Positions 55,654 to 64,000 of a DNA stretch of 64,000 nucleotides are shown piece after piece (positions within the stretch are counted from its first letter, which is position 1; every line of letters starts with the position of its first letter). The translations under genes were made by a program, and so were the position numbers. The stretch is from assembly GCF_011947285.1 (NCBI RefSeq), contig NZ_JAAOZT010000003.1:236053-300052 (forward strand), in the 5' to 3' direction. Below the pieces are notes generated by a model. The model saw only the letters and a program-made list of their open reading frames with translations, was not told where the DNA came from and made no database searches. Origin of the DNA: Glaciimonas immobilis. Lineage in GTDB: Bacteria > Pseudomonadota > Gammaproteobacteria > Burkholderiales > Burkholderiaceae_D.

Positions 55654-56589
55654 CTATTGCGCACTCAAGGTTGCCGTTTTCGCCGCACCTGGCGTTGTCA
55701 GCAAAGGCGTTGCGTTCCGGCCTGCGTCGGACAGAATAAATTGCGTAACGGTGTCAAGCACCGGTGCCAGCCCCCGCAGCGGACGTGAGATTGCACCGAC
55801 CAGCGTGGCGTGGCCAACATGATCGAAATATTGTTCCGTCACCGGCACGTTAGCGGCCCGCAATGCAGCGGCCAGACCACCGGTATTGCGGCGGGGATTC
55901 ACTAGATTGTCCGAGTTGGCGGCAATCAATAGTGTCGGCGGCGCTGTCGAGGAGATGTGGTTGATGGGTTGCGAATCAACCGGCGAATTGGGAAAGAAAA
56001 ATACCGGGCGTACACCGCGATTTTCAATCGGCAGAAAATCGTACGGCCCCGCCAGACCGATCCATCCTCTGAACACGGCTGGCGTTAAATTAACCTCTGC
56101 CAGCCAGCGCGGATCGAGTGCAACCATCGCAGCATTGTAAGCACCGGAGCTATGGCCCATGATATATAGCCGCTTCGGATCGCCGCCATATCTGGCTACT
56201 TCCTTTACGCTCCACGCGACTGCGCGAGCGCCATCTTCTAGAAAAGTGGGATAACGCACTTCCGGGTATAGCCGATAGTCGGCGACAACGGCCACTATGC
56301 CGCGTGAAGCCAGGGCCTCCCCGACAAAGGCGTAGTCGCCGCGCTCGCCACTACTCCAGCTACCGCCATAAAAAAATACGACAACAGGTGCCGCAGCATG
56401 CATATTTTTAGGCGTGTACACATCTAGCTGGTTGCGAGGATAAGGGCCGTAAGTAATATCGCTGGTCTTTGTATAGGTGCTGTCTGTAGTCAGCGCGTTG
56501 ATCGCGGTGAGTGGCGAACAGGCAACGGTAGTCGCTAAGGCTAGCGCAACGGTGCAGCAGATGAGCACAATTTTGGTGAAAAGGACCAT
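55654..56589 (-). CDS. Esterase/lipase-like alpha/beta hydrolase (BD-FAE type)
   Basis: 311 residues from the Met at 56589; the frame opens 27 bp earlier, but ACGGAG lies 8 bp before this inner ATG. The N-terminus is hydrophobic and ends TTVACSPL, a weak lipobox, so it may be a lipoprotein. The oxyanion motif is FFYGGSWSSGERGDYAFVG, the nucleophile Ser is in IMGHSSGAYNA, and His is in DHVGHATLV. It would hydrolyse a carboxylic ester at the cell surface or periplasm. Confidence 0.87.
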   Translation of the reverse strand: MVLFTKIVLICCTVALALATTVACSPLTAINALTTDSTYTKTSDITYGPYPRNQLDVYTPKNMHAAAPVVVFFYGGSWSSGERGDYAFVGEALASRGIVAVVADYRLYPEVRYPTFLEDGARAVAWSVKEVARYGGDPKRLYIMGHSSGAYNAAMVALDPRWLAEVNLTPAVFRGWIGLAGPYDFLPIENRGVRPVFFFPNSPVDSQPINHISSTAPPTLLIAANSDNLVNPRRNTGGLAAALRAANVPVTEQYFDHVGHATLVGAISRPLRGLAPVLDTVTQFILSDAGRNATPLLTTPGAAKTATLSAQ

Positions 56590-56761
56590 CGTTTTACTCT
56601 CCGTAGAGTTAGTCATTTCACCGCACCGAATGGCGGCTTAACTTGAGCTGGACTTCTGTATACGCGCCAAGGGATCAAATGGATTCGTTTCCCGCATAAA
56701 ACCCCTTTGGTGATAATACATCTGAGGCTGGCTAAGTATTCAGGCCCCATAAACCACGTAT

Positions 56762-58750
56762 TTAGCCAGCAAATAACCGTTCTTCGGCCTTGGCAATCCC
56801 CTTTACCGCGCCGCGCAGGATCACAATGTCGCCACTTTGCAAGACAGTATCGGGCGTAATATCCATACGTCCCTTACCGCGTCGGACACTGCTGATTTCT
56901 GCCCCTAATTTTGCCAGATCTAATGCCGCCAGTGACTTGCCGACCGCTTTTGCACCCTCTGGCAAGGTGACCGAATGCAGTCTTTCCTGCAAGTAATCTT
57001 CAATGTCGGTGGCGTCGCCTACGCCATGAAAATAGCCCCGCAATGAGGCGTAACGTTCGTCGCGCGAGGCTTGCACCCGATGCACCACCCGCCGTAACGG
57101 GACGCCCAGCATTACCAAAGCATGGGAGGCCAGCATCAGGCTGCCCTCCAATGCTTCGGGCACTACTTCAGCGGCACCGGCGGCGCGCAATTTATCCAAA
57201 TCGGTATCATCGTAACTGCGCACAATTACGGGCAAATCCGGCGCTAGTTCATGCACATGGTGCAGCACGCGCAAGGCCGATGGCGTACTGGCATAGGTGA
57301 TCACCAGCGCGGCGGCACGATGTATCCCGGCTGCGACCAGACTCTCGCGTCGCGAGGCGTCGCCGTAGGACACCTGCGCACCGGCACCACGGGCCTCGAT
57401 AACGCGGTCAGGGTCGAGATCAAGCGCGTGGTAGCCAATGCCCTCCTCCTCCAGCAAGGTCGCCAGACTTTGACCGCTGCGACCAAAGCCGGCGATGATG
57501 ACGTGCTTTTTGGTCGCCATGGTGCGGGTTGCCAATTGCGTGAGCGCCAGCGATTGCATCATCCACTCGTTGGCGGATAGCTTCATCACAATGGCATCTG
57601 ATTTGTTCAGAATAAACGGCGCTGCCAGCATGGATAGCACCATCGACGCCAGGATGAGCTGGATCAACAATGGGTCCATCAGATGCAAGCCGCCGGCCTG
57701 ACTTAACAGCACAAAACCGAATTCACCCGCTTGCGCCAACGCCAGACCCGTACGCAAGGCAACCCCGGTGGTTGAGCCAAAGATTTTTGCCAGCACAGCG
57801 ATCAAGCCAAATTTAAGCAGCACCGGCCCGGTTAGCAACAGCAATACCAGCCACCAGTGTTCAATAACAAGGTGGATGTTCAACAGCATGCCGATGGTAA
57901 TAAAAAACAAGCCGAGCAAGACGTCCCGGAAGGACTTGATGTCCTCTTCCACCTGATGCTTGTATTCGGTTTCTGAAATCAGCATGCCGGCGATAAAAGC
58001 CCCAAGCGCCATCGACAGCCCGGCGCGCTCGGTAATCCATGCCGCGCCGAGCGTAATCAGCAGCAAATTGAGCATAAACAACTCTTGCGAGCGTCGCCGC
58101 ACCACGATCTGAAACCAGCCGCGCATGAGCTTTTGCCCGATGAATAGCAACAGCACCAGAACAATCACCGCCTTGGCGCTGGCCCATCCTAGCGTGGCCG
58201 CAAGATTGCCGGAATTTTTAGCTAACGCAGGGACGATGATCAGCAATGGCACCAACGCCAGATCCTGAAATAGCAATATCCCGATGATGCGACGCCCGTG
58301 TTCGGTCTCCAGTTCCAGTCGCTCGGTGAGTAACTTGGAGACGATGGCGGTAGACGACATAGTCAGCGCCGCGCCCAATGCAAACGCCGCCTGCCAGCTG
58401 ATATTGGTTAACTGCGGCAAGATATAAGCCACCGCCCACCCGAACAACATGGCTGCGCCAATGGTCAATATCACTTGTGCCATGCCCAGCCCAAAAACAA
58501 TCCGACGCATTGCAGACAGTTTGGATAGCGAGAACTCCAGCCCGATCGAGAACATCAGAAACACCACGCCAAATTCCGCCAGCGCATGTGTGGTCTCGTT
58601 GTCCTCGGCAAAACCGAGAGCATAAGGGCCAATAATAATGCCCACCGTCAAGTAGCCCAGCATCGGGGGCAAATGGAACATCCGAAAAGCCACGACCCCC
58701 AAAACGGCAGACCCGAGCAACAAAATAGTAAGTTCCAATCCAGAAAGCAT
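56762..58750 (-). CDS. Kef-type monovalent cation:proton antiporter
   Basis: 662 residues. The N-terminal ~385 residues hold about 12 membrane helices of the CPA2 family (FLMFSIGLEFSLSKL, FFITIGMLLNIHL). A cytosolic TrkA-N domain with the nucleotide motif HVIIAGFGRSGQSLATLLEEE follows, then a TrkA-C domain near the C-terminus. It resembles KefB/KefC-like potassium efflux systems and may protect against electrophiles; glutathione-binding residues cannot be judged by eye. Confidence 0.92.
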   Translation of the reverse strand: MLSGLELTILLLGSAVLGVVAFRMFHLPPMLGYLTVGIIIGPYALGFAEDNETTHALAEFGVVFLMFSIGLEFSLSKLSAMRRIVFGLGMAQVILTIGAAMLFGWAVAYILPQLTNISWQAAFALGAALTMSSTAIVSKLLTERLELETEHGRRIIGILLFQDLALVPLLIIVPALAKNSGNLAATLGWASAKAVIVLVLLLFIGQKLMRGWFQIVVRRRSQELFMLNLLLITLGAAWITERAGLSMALGAFIAGMLISETEYKHQVEEDIKSFRDVLLGLFFITIGMLLNIHLVIEHWWLVLLLLTGPVLLKFGLIAVLAKIFGSTTGVALRTGLALAQAGEFGFVLLSQAGGLHLMDPLLIQLILASMVLSMLAAPFILNKSDAIVMKLSANEWMMQSLALTQLATRTMATKKHVIIAGFGRSGQSLATLLEEEGIGYHALDLDPDRVIEARGAGAQVSYGDASRRESLVAAGIHRAAALVITYASTPSALRVLHHVHELAPDLPVIVRSYDDTDLDKLRAAGAAEVVPEALEGSLMLASHALVMLGVPLRRVVHRVQASRDERYASLRGYFHGVGDATDIEDYLQERLHSVTLPEGAKAVGKSLAALDLAKLGAEISSVRRGKGRMDITPDTVLQSGDIVILRGAVKGIAKAEERLFAG

Positions 58751-59240
58751 GCTTACTCAGTTCATGGTTAATTGACAATAAAGTGTTTATGTTGGCTGCG
58801 CTGCCACCAATATGTTGTATCACAATCCCAATGACATCCTGACGGAGCGGACAAAATTTCGCTTGACGGACATATTTATACCTCAGAAATCGATAGCAAA
58901 ATGCCAGCGTGGTTTTACCTCCTTTGTGCGCTGAACCGCTAAATGGTCAAATACGGGGCCGCTCTCCTTAAGATTTTTCTCTAAAAAAACAGACATTTCC
59001 TGGCCTTGATGCGTGTTTGTCTCCTACCTATCACCGATATAAAAACTGATAATCCTTGGGTTGATTCATGCGGTCTTTTACTTTTAAAGACTTCCCATGC
59101 GCCACCTCCGAGTAAATCAAATAGATTTTCAGTCGCTTTGAGCGGTTAAAAATCGTTCTCCGATTTTATTACTAACACCTTACCTCGCGCCAATGCAATG
59201 CCCGCTAGCGCCAGCAACTATTAAGAAGATTGTAACCCGC
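58751..59240. other. Intergenic region before the subtilase pair
   Basis: 490 bp. From about 58967 onward the sequence is duplicated upstream of the second subtilase (61922 onward). It presumably carries the promoter. No gene was seen. Confidence 0.5.
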
Positions 59241-61721
59241 ATGAAACCCACGTTCACCAGGCTATTGTTGTGCGCCACGATAGGCGCGTTATTCTCCGGG
59301 CCGTTACAGGCAAAAGAAATTGAGCCGACCAGCATTACCGTATTGTTACGCAGCACCCTTGCGTCCTTAGAGTCGAACGAAAAATTACCAAAGAGTACGT
59401 CCAGGGCGCTGGCACAGCTTGAGCAAATCGCGCCGCGTCTGGATCCGATATTTCCGGTTCCGCTGACTTATTCTCAGGGCGACATCGCCGCGATGGAGCG
59501 GCACAACCTAACCCGCTATTACAAGATAGACACCAGCGACAAATCAAAAGACGCAGTGCAGGAAATGCTGACAGGATTAAAAAATAATCCTCTGGTAACT
59601 TCGGCCCAGATTACACCGGCACTGGGAACACAAGAGGATGCAATTTCTGTTGTACCGTTAGCAAAACCAGGCACTGTACAACACGGCTTTCCTGACTACA
59701 CTTCGCAACAATATTATAAGAACGGCCTGGCCCCTCAAGGGGGATTTATGCTCGGCGGTTTAAATTCTATTGCCGCACGTGTCTACCCTGGCGGTGACGG
59801 AGAATATGCCCGCGTGATCTCCACTGAATGGAGTCATTGGTCTTACACCCACGTTGACTTGCCCCGCCCGTTCATTGAGCACGGTGATACTGGCGATAGC
59901 ACCCCCGACTATCACGATACGAGCAGCGCCGGCATCATGTTCTCAAAAGACAATGGCTTTGGCACTACCGGATTTGTCCCAAAAGCGCAGGCAGGTTATA
60001 GCCAGTTCGATCACCCTGAGGGCAGCAGCTTATTTAAACTGGCGCAGCATTTGCAACCCGGTGATGTGGTCCAGGTAGGGATACATGTCCGCGCGCCATT
60101 ACCTATTCCCATGGACGTCTGCGACAAAGAAGACCGAAATGCCTGTTTTTTGCCGGTTGAGGCTGCGCACTCCGTTGCGGACGAAATTAGTTACTTAACG
60201 CAAGAGAAAGGCGTGCACGTCATTATTGCCGCCGCCAATGGCAATATCAATCTGGATCATCCTTATTTTAAAGGTCAATATGACCGGAAGCGCTATGATA
60301 GCGGCGCGATTTATGCCGGTGCAGCAGACCCAACCAATGGCATCAGAGCGCATTTTTCAGAGCATGGCAGCCGGGTTGATCTGTTTAGCTGGGGCTGGAA
60401 TGTCACCACAACATCTTGCGATGGCGTAGATTGCGCAGAAGATATGTATACGGATTCTTACAGCGGCACCTCTGCCTCTAATCCGATCATTGCGGGTGCT
60501 GTCGCACAAGTACAAAGTATTGCGTTTGCCCATGGCCTCGGTGCGATTCCACCTAAAAAAATGCGCCAGGTGTTAGTAGACACGGGGCATCCATTGCCCT
60601 TTCCTGATCCACAACGTCCGGTTGGTATGCAACCCGATGTAGAAGCTGCGGTGAAATTTTTATTGAATGAAGATAAGCCACCGGTCGTGGTGGAACTACC
60701 GCAAGCAATTATTGCGGCCGATAGTACCGATGTCGTGGCACCTACAAGTGGCACGATTAGCTTTGCGCTGGACGGTAGCGACAGTAAAAACGCCGTCAAA
60801 TATCAATGGGCGAAATTGCGTGGCTCTACTCTGCTGACGGACATGGAAGAGTCGATTGCAAAAGTCTTTGCGCGACCGGATGATCATGGTGAAAATACCT
60901 ATCAACTCACCGTTACCGGTAAAGACGGCAAGCAAAGCAGTGCCACTATCAATATCACGATTGTCGCACCTGTCGTCAATATCAGCGGCGCCACAGCGAT
61001 AGTAGCCGGGCAAAAAGCCAGCCTGAAAGCACAAGCAAACTTTAGCGGTGCATACAGCTGGACTGTCCTCAATGCTAACGGTCAGCAAGTCATGCAAGGG
61101 ACGCAGCAGGCGTTAAGCCTGTCAACCCTCTCGGCTGGTAATTATAAAATCACCGCGCATGTGGCTAGCCCTAATGGCGAACGCAAAATCAGCGCACAAC
61201 ACAACCTCACGGTCAAAAACGCAGAAGTAAGCCATCCGCCGACCGTGGTCATCAGTGGCCCGAATCAGGCAACCGCAGGCACTTCAGTAACATTAGATGC
61301 TTCTGGTTCAAGCGCTGGTAACGGCGGAACATTAAGCTATAGCTGGACGGTATCGCCGCAAGCGCCATTCACTACCAATGGCGCGCGACTCACTTTCACG
61401 GCACCGGTACTCACGGAAGATGTCGCGTATGTTTTCACAGCGACCGTCAGGGACGGCAAGCTGAGTGCGCAGCAGGACCATCTGGTGATGGTTGAGGCCG
61501 AGGATGTACCACCATCACCACCACCACTTCCTGTAGAAGAATGCAAGCCGTTATGGAAGCAAGGACCGGCGTATCAGGGTGGCGATCAGGTGCAGCACAA
61601 CGGTCGCATCTATCGGGCGATGTGGTATACCACCCGCGAACCGGGCGACCCGGCAACTACCGATACCATCGGTCAGGGCTGGGGTTTTGAATGGGCGGAT
61701 AAAGGGGCCTGCACTAAATAA
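59241..61721 (+). CDS. Secreted subtilase-like (S8) protein with PKD-type domains and chitin-binding C-terminus
   Basis: 826 residues from the ATG at 59241; the paralogue starts at the same point. A signal peptide (FTRLLLCATIGALFSGPLQA) and a propeptide-like region precede the peptidase domain (residues ~150-470). The catalytic Ser is in SGTSASNPIIAGA and the His in YHDTSSAGIMF. The Asp motif, usually VVDIE in this S8 subgroup, reads VISTE, so the catalytic Asp is replaced by Ser. Cys pairs (CDKEDRNAC; SCDGVDC) suggest disulfides. Two or three Ig/PKD-like domains follow, then a C-terminal carbohydrate-binding module of the ChtBD3 type (GPAYQGGDQVQHNGRIYRAM with flanking Trp). It may act on or bind chitin-rich material; activity is doubtful. 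Confidence 0.87.
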   Translation: MKPTFTRLLLCATIGALFSGPLQAKEIEPTSITVLLRSTLASLESNEKLPKSTSRALAQLEQIAPRLDPIFPVPLTYSQGDIAAMERHNLTRYYKIDTSDKSKDAVQEMLTGLKNNPLVTSAQITPALGTQEDAISVVPLAKPGTVQHGFPDYTSQQYYKNGLAPQGGFMLGGLNSIAARVYPGGDGEYARVISTEWSHWSYTHVDLPRPFIEHGDTGDSTPDYHDTSSAGIMFSKDNGFGTTGFVPKAQAGYSQFDHPEGSSLFKLAQHLQPGDVVQVGIHVRAPLPIPMDVCDKEDRNACFLPVEAAHSVADEISYLTQEKGVHVIIAAANGNINLDHPYFKGQYDRKRYDSGAIYAGAADPTNGIRAHFSEHGSRVDLFSWGWNVTTTSCDGVDCAEDMYTDSYSGTSASNPIIAGAVAQVQSIAFAHGLGAIPPKKMRQVLVDTGHPLPFPDPQRPVGMQPDVEAAVKFLLNEDKPPVVVELPQAIIAADSTDVVAPTSGTISFALDGSDSKNAVKYQWAKLRGSTLLTDMEESIAKVFARPDDHGENTYQLTVTGKDGKQSSATINITIVAPVVNISGATAIVAGQKASLKAQANFSGAYSWTVLNANGQQVMQGTQQALSLSTLSAGNYKITAHVASPNGERKISAQHNLTVKNAEVSHPPTVVISGPNQATAGTSVTLDASGSSAGNGGTLSYSWTVSPQAPFTTNGARLTFTAPVLTEDVAYVFTATVRDGKLSAQQDHLVMVEAEDVPPSPPPLPVEECKPLWKQGPAYQGGDQVQHNGRIYRAMWYTTREPGDPATTDTIGQGWGFEWADKGACTK

Positions 61722-61817
61722 ACGGTTGACTCTACATCTGTCCAACCCGCGTTATCTCAATGTGGGTGCGTGCAGCTAAACATAGTCTCGGTAGAGAAAT
61801 CTACCTTTTCATTCAAT

Positions 61818-61846
61818 GCCCGGTGCCATGCATCCGGGCTTTTTTT
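61818..61846 (+). terminator. Rho-independent terminator of the first subtilase gene
   Basis: GCCCGG (61818-61823), a 10-nt loop, CCGGGC (61834-61839) and seven T's. It lies about 100 bp after the stop. Confidence 0.85.
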
Positions 61847-62203
61847 ATAAAAGGAAACTTTCTTATTGGCTTCAACTGCTCGGTTCGAAATAGTCAGCTT
61901 CCGTAACCGGAAGTATTTTGGCTTAAGATTTTTCTCTAAAAAAACAGATATTTCTTAACTTCGACGAGTATTTACCCTCTATCTCTCATCGATACAAAAA
62001 CTCATAATCCCTTAGTTGATTCATGCGGTATTTGACCGTTGAAGATTTGCTATGCACCACCACCGGGAGTAGTTAAAACAGATTTTTGGTCGCATTAAGC
62101 GGCTAACAAATTTCTCTCCGATTTTGTGACTAAAGCCACCTTAACCTTGCGCAATGCGGTGCCTGCCACCGCCAGCAAACCACTAGTAAAGATTGTCACC
62201 TTC

Positions 62204-64000
62204 ATGAAACCCACGTTCACCAAGCTATTGTTGTCCGCCACGATAGGCGCGTTATTCTCCGGGCCGTTACAGGCACAAGAAATTGATCCCACCAGCATTA
62301 CGGTGTTGTTGCGCAGTACTCTTACATCATTGGAGTCGAGCGAAAAATTACCAAAAAATACGGCCACAGCGCTAGCGCAACTAGAGCACATCGCGCCGCG
62401 TCTTGATGCGACCTTTCCAGTCCCGATGACCTATTCCAAGGACGATATCGCCGCGATGGAACGGCATAACCTGACACGTTATTACACCATAGACACCAGC
62501 GAAAAATCAAATGCAGCAGTGCAGGAAATGCTGGAAAATTTAAAAATTAATCCGCTTGTGGTGTCGGCTCAGATTACACCGGTGCGCGCAAACGAAGACC
62601 AACTGGTTTCTGTATCACCGGTAAAAAATAGCGCCGAAAAAACAATTTCCGGGGCAAACGGTTTCCCTGATTACACCTCACGTCAGGATTATAAGCAGGG
62701 CTTAGAGCCTCTTTCATGGTATGACCTCGGTGGAGTAAATTCAATTGCCGCACGCGCCTATCCTGGGGGCGATGGTGAATATGCCCGCGTTATTTCGAGC
62801 GAATGGAGCCATTGGTCTTACGATCACGTTGATTTACCGCGCCCGTTCCTGTCACATGGCGAGGAGACTACGGATCGTACTCCCGACAATCACGATACCG
62901 CTAGCGCCGGGATCATGTTTTCCAAAGATAATGGGTTCGGTACCACCGGGCTTGTTCCCAAAGCACAGCCAGGGTATAGCAAATTTTCTCAGCCTGGCGG
63001 CGGTAGTTTATTTTCTCTGGCGCAGGTTTTGCAGCCCGGAGACGTGGTGCAGATCGGAGTAGGTTTTGGTCCTCCAGCATTGCCAGTGGACTTATGTGAT
63101 AAAGCAGATCAAACCAAATGCCATCTACCGATTGAGTCTGTGCATTCGGTAGCGGATGAAATTTCTTACTTAACGGAAGAAAAAGGCGTACACGTCATTA
63201 TTCCTGCGTCGAATGGCAATCTCAATCTGGATCACCCATTTTTTGAAGGTCAATATGACCGAAATCGATACGATAGTGGCGCTATTTATGCCGGCGCAGC
63301 GAATCCCGCTACAGGAAGAAGATCCAGTTTCTCAAATTACGGCAGCCGGGTTGGTCTGTTTAGTTGGGGCGGCAAAGTTACCACAACATATTGTAATGGC
63401 GTAGATTGCGCTAACGATACGTACACGCACGGCTTTGGTGGTACATCCTCCGCTAGCCCAATTATTGCGGGCGCTGTCGCACAAGTACAAAGCATTGCCT
63501 TTGCCCACGGGCTGGGAGCGATTTCCCCTAAAAAAATGCGCCAGCTATTAATCGATACCGGGCATCCATTGCCGTTTCCTGATCCACAGCGTCCGATTGG
63601 TATGCAGCCCGACGTAGACGCTGCGGTGAAGGTGTTACTGAACGAAGAAACGCCTCCACCACCGCCAGTCGTGATCGGTGCACCGGAAGCGATTATCGCG
63701 GTCACTAATACCCAGATTGTTGCACCAACGAGCGGCGCTTTTGGCTTTCCACTGGATGGCAGCGGCAGTAAAAATGCGGTCAAATACCAATGGGCGGAAC
63801 TGAGCGGTTCTACTCCTCTGATCGATATGGAAGATCCGATTGCAAAAGTCTTTGCAAGGAAATACGACATTGGTGAAAATACCTATCAACTCACCGTTAC
63901 CGGTAAAGACGGCAAGCAAAGCAGTTCCACTATCAACATCACGATTGTCGCACCTGTCGTCAATATCAGCGGCGCCACAGCGATAGTAGCCGGGCAAAAA
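62204..64000 (+). CDS. Second secreted subtilase-like protein (3' end outside window)
   Basis: 599 codons are open from the ATG at 62204 to the window edge. The signal peptide is nearly identical to that of the first copy. The peptidase domain keeps Ser in GGTSSASPIIAGA and His in NHDTASAGIMF, and again has Ser in place of the catalytic Asp (VISSE). Cys pairs CDKADQTKC and YCNGVDC are conserved. The linker NEETPPPPPVV is richer in Pro than in copy one. The last ~130 bp are almost identical to copy one. The C-terminal domains, including any chitin-binding module, lie outside the window. Confidence 0.85.
   Translation, partial: MKPTFTKLLLSATIGALFSGPLQAQEIDPTSITVLLRSTLTSLESSEKLPKNTATALAQLEHIAPRLDATFPVPMTYSKDDIAAMERHNLTRYYTIDTSEKSNAAVQEMLENLKINPLVVSAQITPVRANEDQLVSVSPVKNSAEKTISGANGFPDYTSRQDYKQGLEPLSWYDLGGVNSIAARAYPGGDGEYARVISSEWSHWSYDHVDLPRPFLSHGEETTDRTPDNHDTASAGIMFSKDNGFGTTGLVPKAQPGYSKFSQPGGGSLFSLAQVLQPGDVVQIGVGFGPPALPVDLCDKADQTKCHLPIESVHSVADEISYLTEEKGVHVIIPASNGNLNLDHPFFEGQYDRNRYDSGAIYAGAANPATGRRSSFSNYGSRVGLFSWGGKVTTTYCNGVDCANDTYTHGFGGTSSASPIIAGAVAQVQSIAFAHGLGAISPKKMRQLLIDTGHPLPFPDPQRPIGMQPDVDAAVKVLLNEETPPPPPVVIGAPEAIIAVTNTQIVAPTSGAFGFPLDGSGSKNAVKYQWAELSGSTPLIDMEDPIAKVFARKYDIGENTYQLTVTGKDGKQSSSTINITIVAPVVNISGATAIVAGQK

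Larger units (their letters stand above)
58967..64000. repeat. Tandem duplication of about 2.96 kb containing a subtilase gene and its leader
   Basis: The leader sequence CTTAAGATTTTTCTCTAAAA begins at 58967 and again at 61922 (offset 2955), the start codons are offset by 2963 bp, and the domain ends near 61016 and 64000 by 2984 bp. The second unit is cut by the window edge. Identity is moderate through the peptidase domain and very high over the last ~130 bp seen. Confidence 0.9.

Overview
The window (about 52% GC, judged by eye) looks like the chromosome of a beta-proteobacterium in Burkholderiales. The porin type, the MFS-ssb and uvrA grouping and the gene content suggest an Oxalobacteraceae-like genus such as Collimonas or Glaciimonas. 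This is inference; no rRNA or other marker gene is present. I saw no tRNA, rRNA, CRISPR array, transposase or phage gene.

Layout. 1-1.8 kb: 3' end of a Fic protein gene and a GlxA-type AraC regulator. 1.9-4.5 kb: a complete glutathione-dependent formaldehyde operon (adhC-fghA-gfa), divergent from an AcoR-like sigma-54 activator (5.1-7.0 kb). 7.0-13.1 kb: an MfnD-like ATP-grasp protein, a periplasmic protein of unknown function, and a xoxF-xoxG-xoxJ module with a sigma-54 promoter. 13.7-15.2 kb: a small secreted Cys protein and an aldo/keto reductase. 15.4-22.6 kb: a transglutaminase / circularly permuted ATP-grasp-alpha-E / transglutaminase-DUF2126 cassette. 23.3-25.1 kb: trpS and a FitAB/VapBC-type toxin-antitoxin pair. 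25.2-36.7 kb: a second quinoprotein region with a periplasmic binding protein, PedF-like cytochrome c, second AcoR-like activator, second PQQ alcohol dehydrogenase, porin, and a NosR-like flavoprotein with ApbE. 36.9-45.5 kb: PreP-type peptidase, GGDEF-EAL protein, alpha/beta hydrolase, ssb and an MFS transporter. 46-51 kb: a chaperone-usher fimbrial operon with DUF4402 pilins behind a cyclic-di-GMP-I riboswitch. 51.8-58.8 kb: uvrA, a PhyH-type dioxygenase, an esterase and a Kef-type antiporter. 59-64 kb: two tandem secreted subtilase-like proteins, the second cut by the window edge.

How the genes may work together. Both PQQ dehydrogenases carry the Asp-Tyr-Asp signature of lanthanide-dependent enzymes, so the region appears to be a rare-earth alcohol oxidation island. 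Alcohols would be oxidised in the periplasm, electrons passed to dedicated cytochromes, and formaldehyde removed by the GSH pathway. I found four near-consensus -24/-12 (sigma-54) promoters, before xoxF, the PedF-like cytochrome, the second dehydrogenase and nosR-apbE. Each has an inverted repeat built on TGTTC...GAACA just upstream. This suggests one regulon run by the AcoR-like activators, and it places a flavinylated NosR-like iron-sulfur protein in alcohol metabolism rather than denitrification; no nos gene is in the window. The other notable points are the c-di-GMP riboswitch on the fimbrial operon and the loss of the catalytic Asp in both subtilase copies.
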